64,000 nucleotides of DNA. Source: Leptospira sp. (GTDB taxonomy: Bacteria > Spirochaetota > Leptospiria > Leptospirales > Leptospiraceae). The translations under genes were made by a program, and so were the position numbers. Positions 56,735 to 64,000 of the stretch are shown piece after piece. A model generated the notes under the pieces. That model saw only the letters and a list, made by a program, of their open reading frames with translations, did not search any database and was not told where the DNA came from. The stretch's first letter is position 1. Each line of letters starts with the position of its first letter. The stretch spans positions 124,001 to 188,000 of the forward strand of contig PEQN01000003.1 in the NCBI GenBank assembly GCA_002786225.1, read 5' to 3'.

Positions 56735-56831
56735 GGCTTACTATCCCTAGATTTAGGATTGTAGAACGATTGTCAATTTTCTTTGTTTTTTTCTTGAATC
56801 AGTAATTAAGTCTCATTTATTGGAGTTTACA

Positions 56832-57221
56832 ATGGCATTTGAAATCAAGTTTCGTATTTGGGACAAAGCACAAAAGGAATTTATTTCCAAAGGCATAACA
56901 GTAACACAACACGGCAAACTTCTAAAATTCAACCAAGAAGTTACCAATCCTGAAAATTATAGACTTCTTGCTTTCACGAATATGTTGGATAAATATGATA
57001 AAGAGATCTTCGAAGAAGATATTATCGAACATACTGTAGCCCAAGCGGGAACTATCTCCCAATTAGTAGGTATTGTTCGATATGATGCTAGCAGAGCACT
57101 CTTTTATTTAGATGATGCTAAGAAGCTACCACTCTCAGAACTTTTTTCCATACGAAAACTGGGAAATCCCTATGAGAATTCCGTTCTTTATGATCTTTAT
57201 GTCAAAAAACAAAGTTCTTAA
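56832..57221 (+). CDS. YopX-family protein
   Basis: About 129 residues. The beginning IKFRIWDKAQKEFI matches the K-F-R-x-W-D start of YopX proteins. DKYDKEIFEEDIIEH fits the family's G-K-E-I-Y-E-G-D-I segment, and the C-terminal LGNPYENSVLYD fits I-G-N-I-Y-E-N-P-E. YopX proteins are known mainly from phages such as SPbeta; their function is unknown. No other phage genes lie nearby. The ATG at 56832 is six bases after GGAG; an upstream TTG at 56820 lies ahead of that site. Confidence 0.75.
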   Translation: MAFEIKFRIWDKAQKEFISKGITVTQHGKLLKFNQEVTNPENYRLLAFTNMLDKYDKEIFEEDIIEHTVAQAGTISQLVGIVRYDASRALFYLDDAKKLPLSELFSIRKLGNPYENSVLYDLYVKKQSS

Positions 57222-57227
57222 AACTAA

Positions 57228-58670
57228 TTGTCTATTCGTTTACTTCTAGTATTTCTATTAAGCATAGTGGTATCCTCAAGTGTGGGAGCTATGCCTAATG
57301 AGCAAATTTGGAAGTATTTCAATCTAACAGAAGAAAAAATTCTTAATAAAAAATTTGGACTCTTTTACTCTAACCAACCTATAGATTTCCACCAAGAAAG
57401 TATAGCATATAGATTGCACTCCTTTTGTTATTATTTTATCAAACTAAGATTTCCTAATTATGTACAAGTCAATCATAGAAATGGAATGGAATCTTTAATT
57501 TGGAATCATTATTATTCCCAAGCTTCTACTCTTAGAACGCAGAAACCTGAGTTCAATTGTATTTCTTCCGAATCCTTAGATACAGATCGAATTCAAATTA
57601 GCTTTCAATTAAATGCTGACCAAGGTTTTGAAGCATACAAATGGGTCACCTATTCTCGAAATATACTTATTTCTATTGGTATAGATGAATTTAGAACTGG
57701 CAATCCAACTAGTATAACACAATATCATCCAAATAAATTGAATTGCATTCTATCTAAGACACAGGATACAAATTTTAATGGAATACCTGATGTATGGTAT
57801 AATTACGAAAACTGTACACTAATCAGCCATAAAGAAGATTTTAATGAAAATGGAAACATAGAAAGAAAATGCAAGTATGACCAAAATGGAAATATAGTTT
57901 TATGCGAAGGAATTGGCGAGAAGAATCTTCTACTTGCCAAACAGTACGAAGAACAAGAAAACTGGGTTGAGTCTATTAGATATTACAATCGATTGATTGA
58001 AGATTACATGTCTGAGTTTAAAGAAAAAAGTAGACATATCTGTGAACCAAATTATAAGATTTTGCAATTTCAATACAATCTATTGAATTATACAGTTCTA
58101 GATGAACATTATGATGCATTGAAATCTAATCCTTATTGCAAGAAAGAACTTAAAAAATCACAAATATTTATCGGAATTATCAATTTATATTCTTTAGGAA
58201 AATTATCCTTAGGAGTAGAACAACTAGAAGATGCAAATAAAAGTTATAAAGAAGAAAGAGGCTGGGATTCTATCGAAATTAATTTAGCTCTTAGTTATGG
58301 GTATTTAAATTTGAAACAATACCCATCTTGCTTATCATCCTTGCAGAAGATAGCAGGAAGACCTTTTAATCAAAAAGGAAGGTTCTTTTACAATTATTAT
58401 TTCGGCTCTTGCAAATTAGGGAATAAGCAATTCCATGAAGCACTCCCTTGCTTTCGAATTGCCTTAGAATCTACGAAAGATTCTAAAGAAAAAAGTATTG
58501 TCCTCTATAAATTAGGAGTTTTGTATCTCTTTTCGCCTAGCCACTTTGATCAGGTTTTAAGTAAAAAATACTTCCAGTCAGCCTTAAAATTAAATCCAGA
58601 ATTACTTCCTGCTATAGAAAATTCACAAAAAGAACACAGGGATCTCCAAGAATTCTCAAATAAACCATAG
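57228..58670 (+). CDS. Secreted protein with NG-x-PD repeat and TPR-like helices
   Basis: 480 residues, not recognised. A TTG start gives a clear signal peptide: LLLVFLLSIVVSSSVGA cleaved before MPNEQ. The middle holds patterns such as DTNFNGIPDVWYNYENC and DFNENGNIERKCKY, like Asp-rich repeats seen in many Leptospira proteins. The C-terminal half has TPR-like helices (for example LNLKQYPSCLSSLQKI and KKYFQSALKLNPELLPAIEN). No Shine-Dalgarno is seen; the gene lies six bases after the YopX-like gene and may be coupled. Confidence 0.7.
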   Translation: MSIRLLLVFLLSIVVSSSVGAMPNEQIWKYFNLTEEKILNKKFGLFYSNQPIDFHQESIAYRLHSFCYYFIKLRFPNYVQVNHRNGMESLIWNHYYSQASTLRTQKPEFNCISSESLDTDRIQISFQLNADQGFEAYKWVTYSRNILISIGIDEFRTGNPTSITQYHPNKLNCILSKTQDTNFNGIPDVWYNYENCTLISHKEDFNENGNIERKCKYDQNGNIVLCEGIGEKNLLLAKQYEEQENWVESIRYYNRLIEDYMSEFKEKSRHICEPNYKILQFQYNLLNYTVLDEHYDALKSNPYCKKELKKSQIFIGIINLYSLGKLSLGVEQLEDANKSYKEERGWDSIEINLALSYGYLNLKQYPSCLSSLQKIAGRPFNQKGRFFYNYYFGSCKLGNKQFHEALPCFRIALESTKDSKEKSIVLYKLGVLYLFSPSHFDQVLSKKYFQSALKLNPELLPAIENSQKEHRDLQEFSNKP

Positions 58671-58677
58671 AAATTAC

Positions 58678-58705
58678 TTGTCATTAGGAATGGTTTGCAT
58701 AGAAT
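58678..58705 (+). promoter_or_regulatory. Sigma-70-like promoter for the acyl-CoA ligase, near-leaderless
   Basis: TTGTCA (58678-58683), a 16-base spacer and TAGAAT (58700-58705) each match the consensus at five of six positions. The ATG at 58715 is nine bases after the -10 box and has no Shine-Dalgarno. An inverted repeat GTTTG-N11-CAAAC (58693-58697, 58709-58713) spans the -10 box and could be an operator. Confidence 0.5.
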
Positions 58706-58714
58706 TTACAAACA

Positions 58715-60589
58715 ATGAAACCTTATACAACAATCAACCAAGCAATACAAAATTCCTTAGAACATTTTAAAAATACAAAATTATTCTTCGCTAAAACTTC
58801 GAATAAAGAATTCCAAGGTTCGACCTTAGGTGAAGTCTATACCAAAGCTGAGAATCTCGGATTAGCATTGATGGAACTTGGACTTCAGCCTCAGGATAAA
58901 GTCGGACTCATGGCAGATAATAGAGTTGAGTGGGCTATAGCGGATATGTCAGTACTTATCAATGGTGCTGTGGATGTTCCTCGAGGTTCCGATTCTACAG
59001 CCCAAGAAATTCAATACATCTTAGAACATAGTGAGAGTAAAATATGCTTCGTAGAACATGAAAAACTATTTCAATCCCTAAGTTCAATATTAGCTAAGAC
59101 TCAAGTCACAACATGGATCATTCTAGATCCAAGCTATAAGCCAAAAGAAGAAAATGTTTTTAATATTAGCGACTTAATCTTAAAAGGTGAGTCTCTTAGA
59201 AAAGAAAATCTTTCCAAATTGCATTCGAGAATGAATTCAACTAAACCTGATGATTTATTCACTATAATCTATACTTCTGGAACAACTGGACTACCTAAAG
59301 GTGTAATGCTTACCCACCAAAACATGGTTTATAATATGACCGAAGTACCTGGAATGGTTGGTTTAAGAGAAAAAGATCGAGCACTCTCCATACTTCCTGT
59401 ATGGCATATTTTTGAAAGAGCGATTGATTATTCTATGATGGTTGCAGGTTGTGCGATTTATTATACAAATATTCGAGATCTCAGAGACGATTTTCAGAAA
59501 GTTAAACCTACCTTCATGGCGTCTGCACCTAGACTTTGGGAAAATCTTTATATGGGTATCAAACAAAAAGTGGATAAATCCTCCGAAATTCAGAAAAAGA
59601 TTTTTGAGACAGCATATGAAATTTGTAAAGCCTGGAAAGATGGTGTAGATTATTTAGCAGGCAATAGACTCTTGCAACATGAAGAAGATCTTATTTCTAA
59701 AGGTAAGAACACCGCGATATCTTTGGCAAATTCAATCAACTTATTTATCCCTTCCCAAATTGCTGATAAGATTGTTTTTAAGAAAATCAGAGACGTACTA
59801 GGCGGTGAATTGCGAGGAACCATCTCAGGAGGAGGAGCACTTCCTTCTCATGTAGATGAATTTTTTAATGTTATAGGAATTCCTGTTTATGAAGGCTATG
59901 GTATGACAGAATGCGCACCTATTATTGCAGTAAGAACCGTGGGAAGAGTAATCCAAGGCTCTGTAGGTTTTCCACCTAAAGGAACTGATGTTCAGATCTT
60001 AGATGACAAGGGCAATTCTGTTTCTAAAGGTAAGATGGGAGTCATTCATGCAAGAGGTCCACAAGTTATGAAGGGTTACTACAAGAATCCAGAGGCAACT
60101 TCTAAGGCCTTGAATAATGGTTGGATGAATACTGGAGATTTAGGCTTTTTCTCAAGCAATGGAACACTTTCCGTACGCGGAAGAGTAAAGGATACCATTG
60201 TTCTTTTAGGTGGTGAAAACATTGAACCGGTTCCCATCGAAAATATTATCACTGAACACCCATACATCAATCAGATAATAGTAGTTGGACAAGACCAAAA
60301 GAATTTAACAGCTCTTATCTGGCCTGATTATGCAAGAATGATAGAAGCCGGTCTCAAAGTAAAAGAAGGAGAAGATTTGAATTCCAATAAGGAACTGAGA
60401 ACTGAATTCATGAATATAATCAAGAAATCGGTTTCATCTGAAAATGGTTTTAAATCTTTTGAGAAAATAGCTGACTTCCGATTCCTACCTAAGCCATTAG
60501 AAGTGGGAGATGAACTCACCAATCTATTTAAGATGAAAAGAAACGTAATCATGGATAAATACGATAAACTCATTAAGTCTATGTATTGA
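58715..60589 (+). CDS. Long-chain acyl-CoA synthetase (AMP-forming)
   Basis: 624 residues. The P-loop is TIIYTSGTTGLPKGVMLTHQ near residue 187, and the A5 motif YEGYGMTECAPI is near 395. WMNTGDLGFFSSNGTLSVRG follows, then GRVKDTIVLLGGENIEP. It resembles the eukaryote-like ACSL/FAA1 group with an insert of about 40 residues before the A5 region. It activates fatty acids to acyl-CoA, central to the fatty-acid-based energy metabolism of Leptospira. Confidence 0.94.
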   Translation: MKPYTTINQAIQNSLEHFKNTKLFFAKTSNKEFQGSTLGEVYTKAENLGLALMELGLQPQDKVGLMADNRVEWAIADMSVLINGAVDVPRGSDSTAQEIQYILEHSESKICFVEHEKLFQSLSSILAKTQVTTWIILDPSYKPKEENVFNISDLILKGESLRKENLSKLHSRMNSTKPDDLFTIIYTSGTTGLPKGVMLTHQNMVYNMTEVPGMVGLREKDRALSILPVWHIFERAIDYSMMVAGCAIYYTNIRDLRDDFQKVKPTFMASAPRLWENLYMGIKQKVDKSSEIQKKIFETAYEICKAWKDGVDYLAGNRLLQHEEDLISKGKNTAISLANSINLFIPSQIADKIVFKKIRDVLGGELRGTISGGGALPSHVDEFFNVIGIPVYEGYGMTECAPIIAVRTVGRVIQGSVGFPPKGTDVQILDDKGNSVSKGKMGVIHARGPQVMKGYYKNPEATSKALNNGWMNTGDLGFFSSNGTLSVRGRVKDTIVLLGGENIEPVPIENIITEHPYINQIIVVGQDQKNLTALIWPDYARMIEAGLKVKEGEDLNSNKELRTEFMNIIKKSVSSENGFKSFEKIADFRFLPKPLEVGDELTNLFKMKRNVIMDKYDKLIKSMY

Positions 60590-60622
60590 TTTTTATATTG
60601 CAAATGTTAGGTTTTTAGTTTT

Positions 60623-60651
60623 AAACATCTAGAAATTCTTTCTAGATGTTT
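60623..60651 (+). terminator. Intrinsic terminator after the acyl-CoA ligase
   Basis: A perfect 13-bp stem, AAACATCTAGAAA-TTC-TTTCTAGATGTTT, is followed by TTCTTATTC. It lies 33 bases after the stop. The rest of the 186-base space up to 60775 is AT-rich with short palindromes only (for example CGTAT-N8-ATACG) and no recognisable gene. Confidence 0.88.
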
Positions 60652-60775
60652 TTCTTATTCAAATTACATTTTGAGCTAGCTTATAATAAGACTTCCTTAA
60701 TATAGCAATATATTCGTATTATAAATTATACGTATTATCAATAAAGTTACTTTATAAAAACCTTTCTATTTGATA

Positions 60776-61975
60776 TTAATTATTATCTAATTTGTCGTTT
60801 AACACTTCTGAGACAGTTACAAATTGGTAACCCTTTTTCTGCATGGTTTCTATAAACTCTGGAAGTATATCAATGAGTTTATCAAATTTCCTAGGACTTC
60901 CTAAATGCATAAGTATGATTGCTCCATTCATGCCATTTTTATCTCGGTTCTCCCATTTATATAAAAAGTCTAATGTTTCCCTTCCCGTTTTATACAATGG
61001 ATTTTTTACTACTTGTGGCTTTCCTTTTTCATTATAGCGAGTTAAAAATTGTTTATAAATATAATCGGGCAAATCCAAGGAACCAACAGAATTCTTAGAC
61101 CACATGATATGATTTTCATATCCAATTGAAGCATGAGAATTCAGAATCAATGAGTTAACTGCTCCATAGGGAAGTCTGTAAAATTTTTTTAATTTCTTAT
61201 TTGTAAGATCTTCAAATTTTAATTCTACTCGAAATAACTCTTCTGCCATTCTCTCTAGAGTCAAAACATCCTTGGAAAGATATTCCAAGACTCGTCTCTT
61301 CTTAAATGAAGTTTCATGGATACTTCTTACATAATTGTAATGACTCCAGGTATGGTTTCCAAATTCAACATTCTCCGACTTAGCCATAGATTTTATGAAT
61401 TTTAAATTGGAACTTAGGAAAAAGGAGCCTGATGTATCCTGTGCCCTTTCATTAGAAAGAAAGATTGTTACCCGAATTCCGTATTTTTTGATTAGATTTT
61501 CTACATTTTTTAATTCATCACCAGAAGCCAAATCAAAGGTTAAAGCTATTTCTGGAAAATTTTCATTTCCTCTAGAAATATTTTTTCCCTTATAATCCTT
61601 GGAAGCAGCTTCCATTATTTTTAAATTTTTTAGAACCTTACGATCCAGTGAATCTGTAAAAACAGTTTCGGAATCATCTGAACTTTCTCGGATTTTTAAT
61701 AATTCTTCTTCTCGCAACTGTTCTGCATACATAAGCGAATTTAAACTAGATTCTAAGTCATCAATAGTATTCTGCTTTAATGCTAAATCTTCTTCCACCT
61801 TGCTCAAAGAAAACTTTAAATACAATAAATAAATTCCTATACTTAACAGAAATACTACGACAACTCCTATTGTGACTCTAAGAACTAAAGTTTTTATTTT
61901 ATCTCGAATCTGAGCATCCCTAGAAATATCTTTTGAAAGTTCATTGACGATGTCTTGGACTTCTTGCTCTTCCAA
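60776..61975 (-). CDS. Membrane-anchored polysaccharide deacetylase-like protein
   Basis: 399 residues. A short cytoplasmic N-terminus and one membrane helix (about 32-54) are followed by a coiled-coil segment (about 55-95) and a NodB-type domain (about 145-385). Motif 1 is ALTFDLASGDE near 148, so the first Asp is kept but the usual second Asp is Leu. Motif 2 is GNHTWSHYNYV near 210 with both His, and RLPYGAVN fits motif 3. It may act on peptidoglycan. The gene follows tyrS by 11 bases. Confidence 0.85.
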   Translation of the reverse strand: MEEQEVQDIVNELSKDISRDAQIRDKIKTLVLRVTIGVVVVFLLSIGIYLLYLKFSLSKVEEDLALKQNTIDDLESSLNSLMYAEQLREEELLKIRESSDDSETVFTDSLDRKVLKNLKIMEAASKDYKGKNISRGNENFPEIALTFDLASGDELKNVENLIKKYGIRVTIFLSNERAQDTSGSFFLSSNLKFIKSMAKSENVEFGNHTWSHYNYVRSIHETSFKKRRVLEYLSKDVLTLERMAEELFRVELKFEDLTNKKLKKFYRLPYGAVNSLILNSHASIGYENHIMWSKNSVGSLDLPDYIYKQFLTRYNEKGKPQVVKNPLYKTGRETLDFLYKWENRDKNGMNGAIILMHLGSPRKFDKLIDILPEFIETMQKKGYQFVTVSEVLNDKLDNN

Positions 61976-61986
61976 TGGAACCTCAG

Positions 61987-63207
61987 TTAAGTTACAAGTT
62001 TAATAAACTTGCCTTTCTTTCCTTGCCGAATCGTATATTCATTTCCTTTTTCTAAAGAAAATGCCTCATCAGATATTTTTTCATCATTAACATAGATTCC
62101 ACCATTTTTAATTAAGCGTCTTCCTTCAGAGACAGAAGTGGTGAATTCAAATTTATTTAAGAGAAAGGCAAGTTGTGGATTCTTATCTGCAAAAAACTCT
62201 GATCCTACTTGAACTGTTTGAATATCATCAGGAATAGATCTATTTTTAGGATCATGAATTCGATTCCATTCATCAATTGCACTGCGATTTTCCTCTTTTG
62301 GATGAAGTTGATCCATGATTGCAAGAGCCATTTCCGTTTTTACAATTTTTGGATGAATATTACCTGATTTCATACCAGATTTCCAAGATTCAATTTGGGT
62401 CATGGCAACATCAGTCAATAACTCAAAATAATTCCACATCAAGTCATCGCTGATAGACATTAATTTTCCATACATATCAATTGGTGATTCGGATATACCA
62501 ACATAATTACCAAGTGACTTGGACATCTTCTTCTCACCATCCAGTCCAACTAATAAGGGCAATGTGATTACACATTGGGCTTCCTTGCCGTAATCCCTTT
62601 GCAATTCACGACCCACAAGAAGGTTGAATTTCTGGTCAGTCCCACCTATTTCCACATCTGATTCCATTACTACAGAATCGTAGCCTTGGAATAATGGATA
62701 CATAAACTCCACTAAGGAAATGGAATTACCTGATTTGTATCGTTTACTAAAATCGTCTCTTTCTAAAAGTCTTGCTACTGAGTATTTAGCAGTTAAGGCT
62801 AAAACTTCTTCTACCTTCATAGGTAGACACCACTCGGAGTTGAAAACAATCTTTGTTTTTTTTGAATCTAGGATTTTGAAAACCTGATCTTGGTAGGTCT
62901 TGGAATTCTTCAAGACTTCTTCTTTGGTAAGCTGTTTTCTTGTTTCAGATTTACCGGTTGGATCACCTATCATACCCGTAAAATCACCTAACAAAAAATG
63001 GATACTGTGACCAAGATCTTGAAAATGCTTGAGCTTTCGCAAAAGTACAAAATGACCCAAGTGTAAATCTGGAGCCGTCGGATCAAATCCAGCTTTTATG
63101 TTTAAAACTTTCTTCTTTGTTAACTTCGAACTGAGTTCAGCCTCGCTGATAAGGTCGACTGTTCCCCTCCGAATGATTTCAAGTTGGGATGCAATTTCTT
63201 CTGACAC
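61987..63207 (-). CDS. tyrS: Tyrosyl-tRNA synthetase
   Basis: 406 residues. The class I signature is [19 protein letters not shown] near residue 47, and [12 protein letters not shown] lies near 228. The C-terminal S4 RNA-binding domain (about 345-406) has [20 protein letters not shown]. Its HLGH form and length match the TyrZ-like group of bacterial enzymes. It starts two bases after the rpoD stop, so it probably shares that transcript. Confidence 0.97.
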   Translation of the reverse strand: MSEEIASQLEIIRRGTVDLISEAELSSKLTKKKVLNIKAGFDPTAPDLHLGHFVLLRKLKHFQDLGHSIHFLLGDFTGMIGDPTGKSETRKQLTKEEVLKNSKTYQDQVFKILDSKKTKIVFNSEWCLPMKVEEVLALTAKYSVARLLERDDFSKRYKSGNSISLVEFMYPLFQGYDSVVMESDVEIGGTDQKFNLLVGRELQRDYGKEAQCVITLPLLVGLDGEKKMSKSLGNYVGISESPIDMYGKLMSISDDLMWNYFELLTDVAMTQIESWKSGMKSGNIHPKIVKTEMALAIMDQLHPKEENRSAIDEWNRIHDPKNRSIPDDIQTVQVGSEFFADKNPQLAFLLNKFEFTTSVSEGRRLIKNGGIYVNDEKISDEAFSLEKGNEYTIRQGKKGKFIKLVT

Positions 63208-63209
63208 TA

Positions 63210-64000
63210 TTAATCAATATAATCCTTAAGTCGTTTTGACCTAGATGGATGTCTAAGTCTTCTAAGCGCTTTAGCTTCAATTTGTCGAATTCGTTCTCTT
63301 GTAACTTTGAATTGGTAACCAACTTCTTCTAGGGTCTGAGCATATCCATCATCCAAGCCAAATCTCATCCGAATTACTTTCTGTTCCCTTGCAGGAAGAG
63401 TCTGAAGAACTTGTCGAATTTGTTCTGCAAGGATTTTGGAAGCTGCATGATTTACGGGAGTCTGAACATCTTTGTCTTCGATAAAATCTCCTAATTCAGA
63501 ATCTTCTTCTGAACCAACTGGAATTTCTAAGGAGATAGGTTCTCTGGCAACATTTTTCACTGCCTTAACTTTTGCAACTGGCCAGCCAAGTCTTTCAGCG
63601 ATTTCATCATTCGATGGATCTCTACCAAATTCTTGGACAAAAAGTCTAGTCTCACGAATGACTTTGTTTACTTGTTCTATCATGTGAACAGGAACTCGAA
63701 TGGTTCTAGCTTGATCTGAGATAGCACGAGTTATAGCTTGTCTTATCCACCAAGTAGCATAAGTTGAAAACTTGTATCCCTTCTTATACTCAAATTTATC
63801 TACAGCCTTAATAAGTCCTATATTCCCTTCTTGGATCAAATCAAAGAAATGCATTCCACGGTTTGCATAACGCTTAGCGATAGAAACTACAAGTCTTAGG
63901 TTCGCACGAACCAATTCTTTTTTGGCTTGAGATATCTCCCTCTCACCCTTGATGATCTTCTCGCCCCATTCCTTGATTTCGAATACAGGCGATCCTGCTT
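63210..64000 (-). CDS. rpoD: RNA polymerase sigma factor RpoD (C-terminal part, cut by window edge)
   Basis: The frame is open to the window end, so only the last 263 residues or so are present. Region 2 has [39 protein letters not shown] and [20 protein letters not shown]. Region 3 has [15 protein letters not shown], and region 4 has [15 protein letters not shown] with the helix-turn-helix [20 protein letters not shown]. These are hallmarks of the primary sigma-70 factor. The start lies outside the window. Confidence 0.96.
   Translation of the reverse strand, partial: AGSPVFEIKEWGEKIIKGEREISQAKKELVRANLRLVVSIAKRYANRGMHFFDLIQEGNIGLIKAVDKFEYKKGYKFSTYATWWIRQAITRAISDQARTIRVPVHMIEQVNKVIRETRLFVQEFGRDPSNDEIAERLGWPVAKVKAVKNVAREPISLEIPVGSEEDSELGDFIEDKDVQTPVNHAASKILAEQIRQVLQTLPAREQKVIRMRFGLDDGYAQTLEEVGYQFKVTRERIRQIEAKALRRLRHPSRSKRLKDYID

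Noticed and set aside
60652..60775. Small RNA or gene in the AT-rich space after the terminator
   Set aside because: Only short AT palindromes were found; no promoter-terminator pair or coding frame supports a gene.

Overview
The window looks like a compact chromosomal segment from a spirochaete of the Leptospiraceae, probably Leptospira or a close relative. The reasons are low GC (about one third by eye), periplasmic-flagellum genes (flgG, flgH, flgI, a flgJ-type rod protein and a FlaB-like flagellin), many loose-lipobox lipoproteins, a CHASE2 adenylate cyclase and TonB-like or TPR proteins of the kind common in this family. Species cannot be named from the sequence alone. Genes are tightly packed, no gene-free stretch exceeds about 190 bp, and I saw no IS element, CRISPR array or prophage.

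Layout. 1-1595 (+): the tail of an unknown gene and two SAM methyltransferases. 1553-15036 (-): one long run, read right to left, rimP-nusA-infB-rbfA-truB-rpsO-pnp-M16 peptidase-dut-flgG-flgH-flgI-flgJ. The translation/RNA part follows the order known from Bacillus (rimP-nusA-infB-rbfA-truB-rpsO-pnp-mlpA) and is joined here to flagellar rod/ring genes. 15122-18409 (+): a lipoprotein, the NAD(P)HX repair enzyme Nnr and a membrane protein. 18413-21953 (-): a TPR protein, a lipoprotein and two adjacent PPK2-family genes, the first catalytically degenerate. 22004-25437 (+): a very small FtsX-like permease with a LolD-like ATPase, a ROK sugar kinase, a HIT hydrolase and a flippase-like membrane protein whose 3' end overlaps an antisense tRNA-Asp. 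25614-29461: PgsA, a TonB-like protein, the Mg transporter MgtE and a zinc-type CDF exporter. 29465-33261 (-): uvrA and a translationally coupled acyl-CoA-dehydrogenase-like protein. 33343-38069 (+): SppA and a large hybrid histidine kinase. 38094-41503 (-): an M48 metalloprotease coupled to a CHASE2 adenylate cyclase. 41632-44625 (+): a lipoprotein and a FadL-like porin. 44644-51104: TsaC/Sua5, a GH18-type hydrolase, a queuosine-precursor transporter, a glycerophosphodiesterase, a POT transporter and a cobalamin adenosyltransferase. 51271-52882 (+): flagellin and an OmpA-like lipoprotein. 52954-56734 (-): a ParA-like ATPase, an alkyl-DHAP-synthase-like flavoprotein, an alpha/beta hydrolase and YbaB. 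56832-60589 (+): a YopX-like protein, a secreted repeat protein and an acyl-CoA ligase. 60776-64000 (-): rpoD (cut by the window edge), tyrS and a polysaccharide deacetylase.

The most interesting points are these. (i) The flagellin leader carries two GGA motifs, one in a hairpin loop and one in the Shine-Dalgarno, which fits CsrA control. (ii) The two-domain PPK2 architecture appears split into two overlapping genes. (iii) The M16 peptidase seems to need an ATT start codon behind pnp. (iv) FlgH lacks a lipobox and flgA is absent from the cluster. (v) Several first genes have a -10 box so close to the ATG that their mRNAs would be leaderless. (vi) The divergent region at 21953-22004 is filled with repeats and a palindrome. 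(vii) infB contains a C8 tract. All functional calls rest on motif reading only; no database search was possible.
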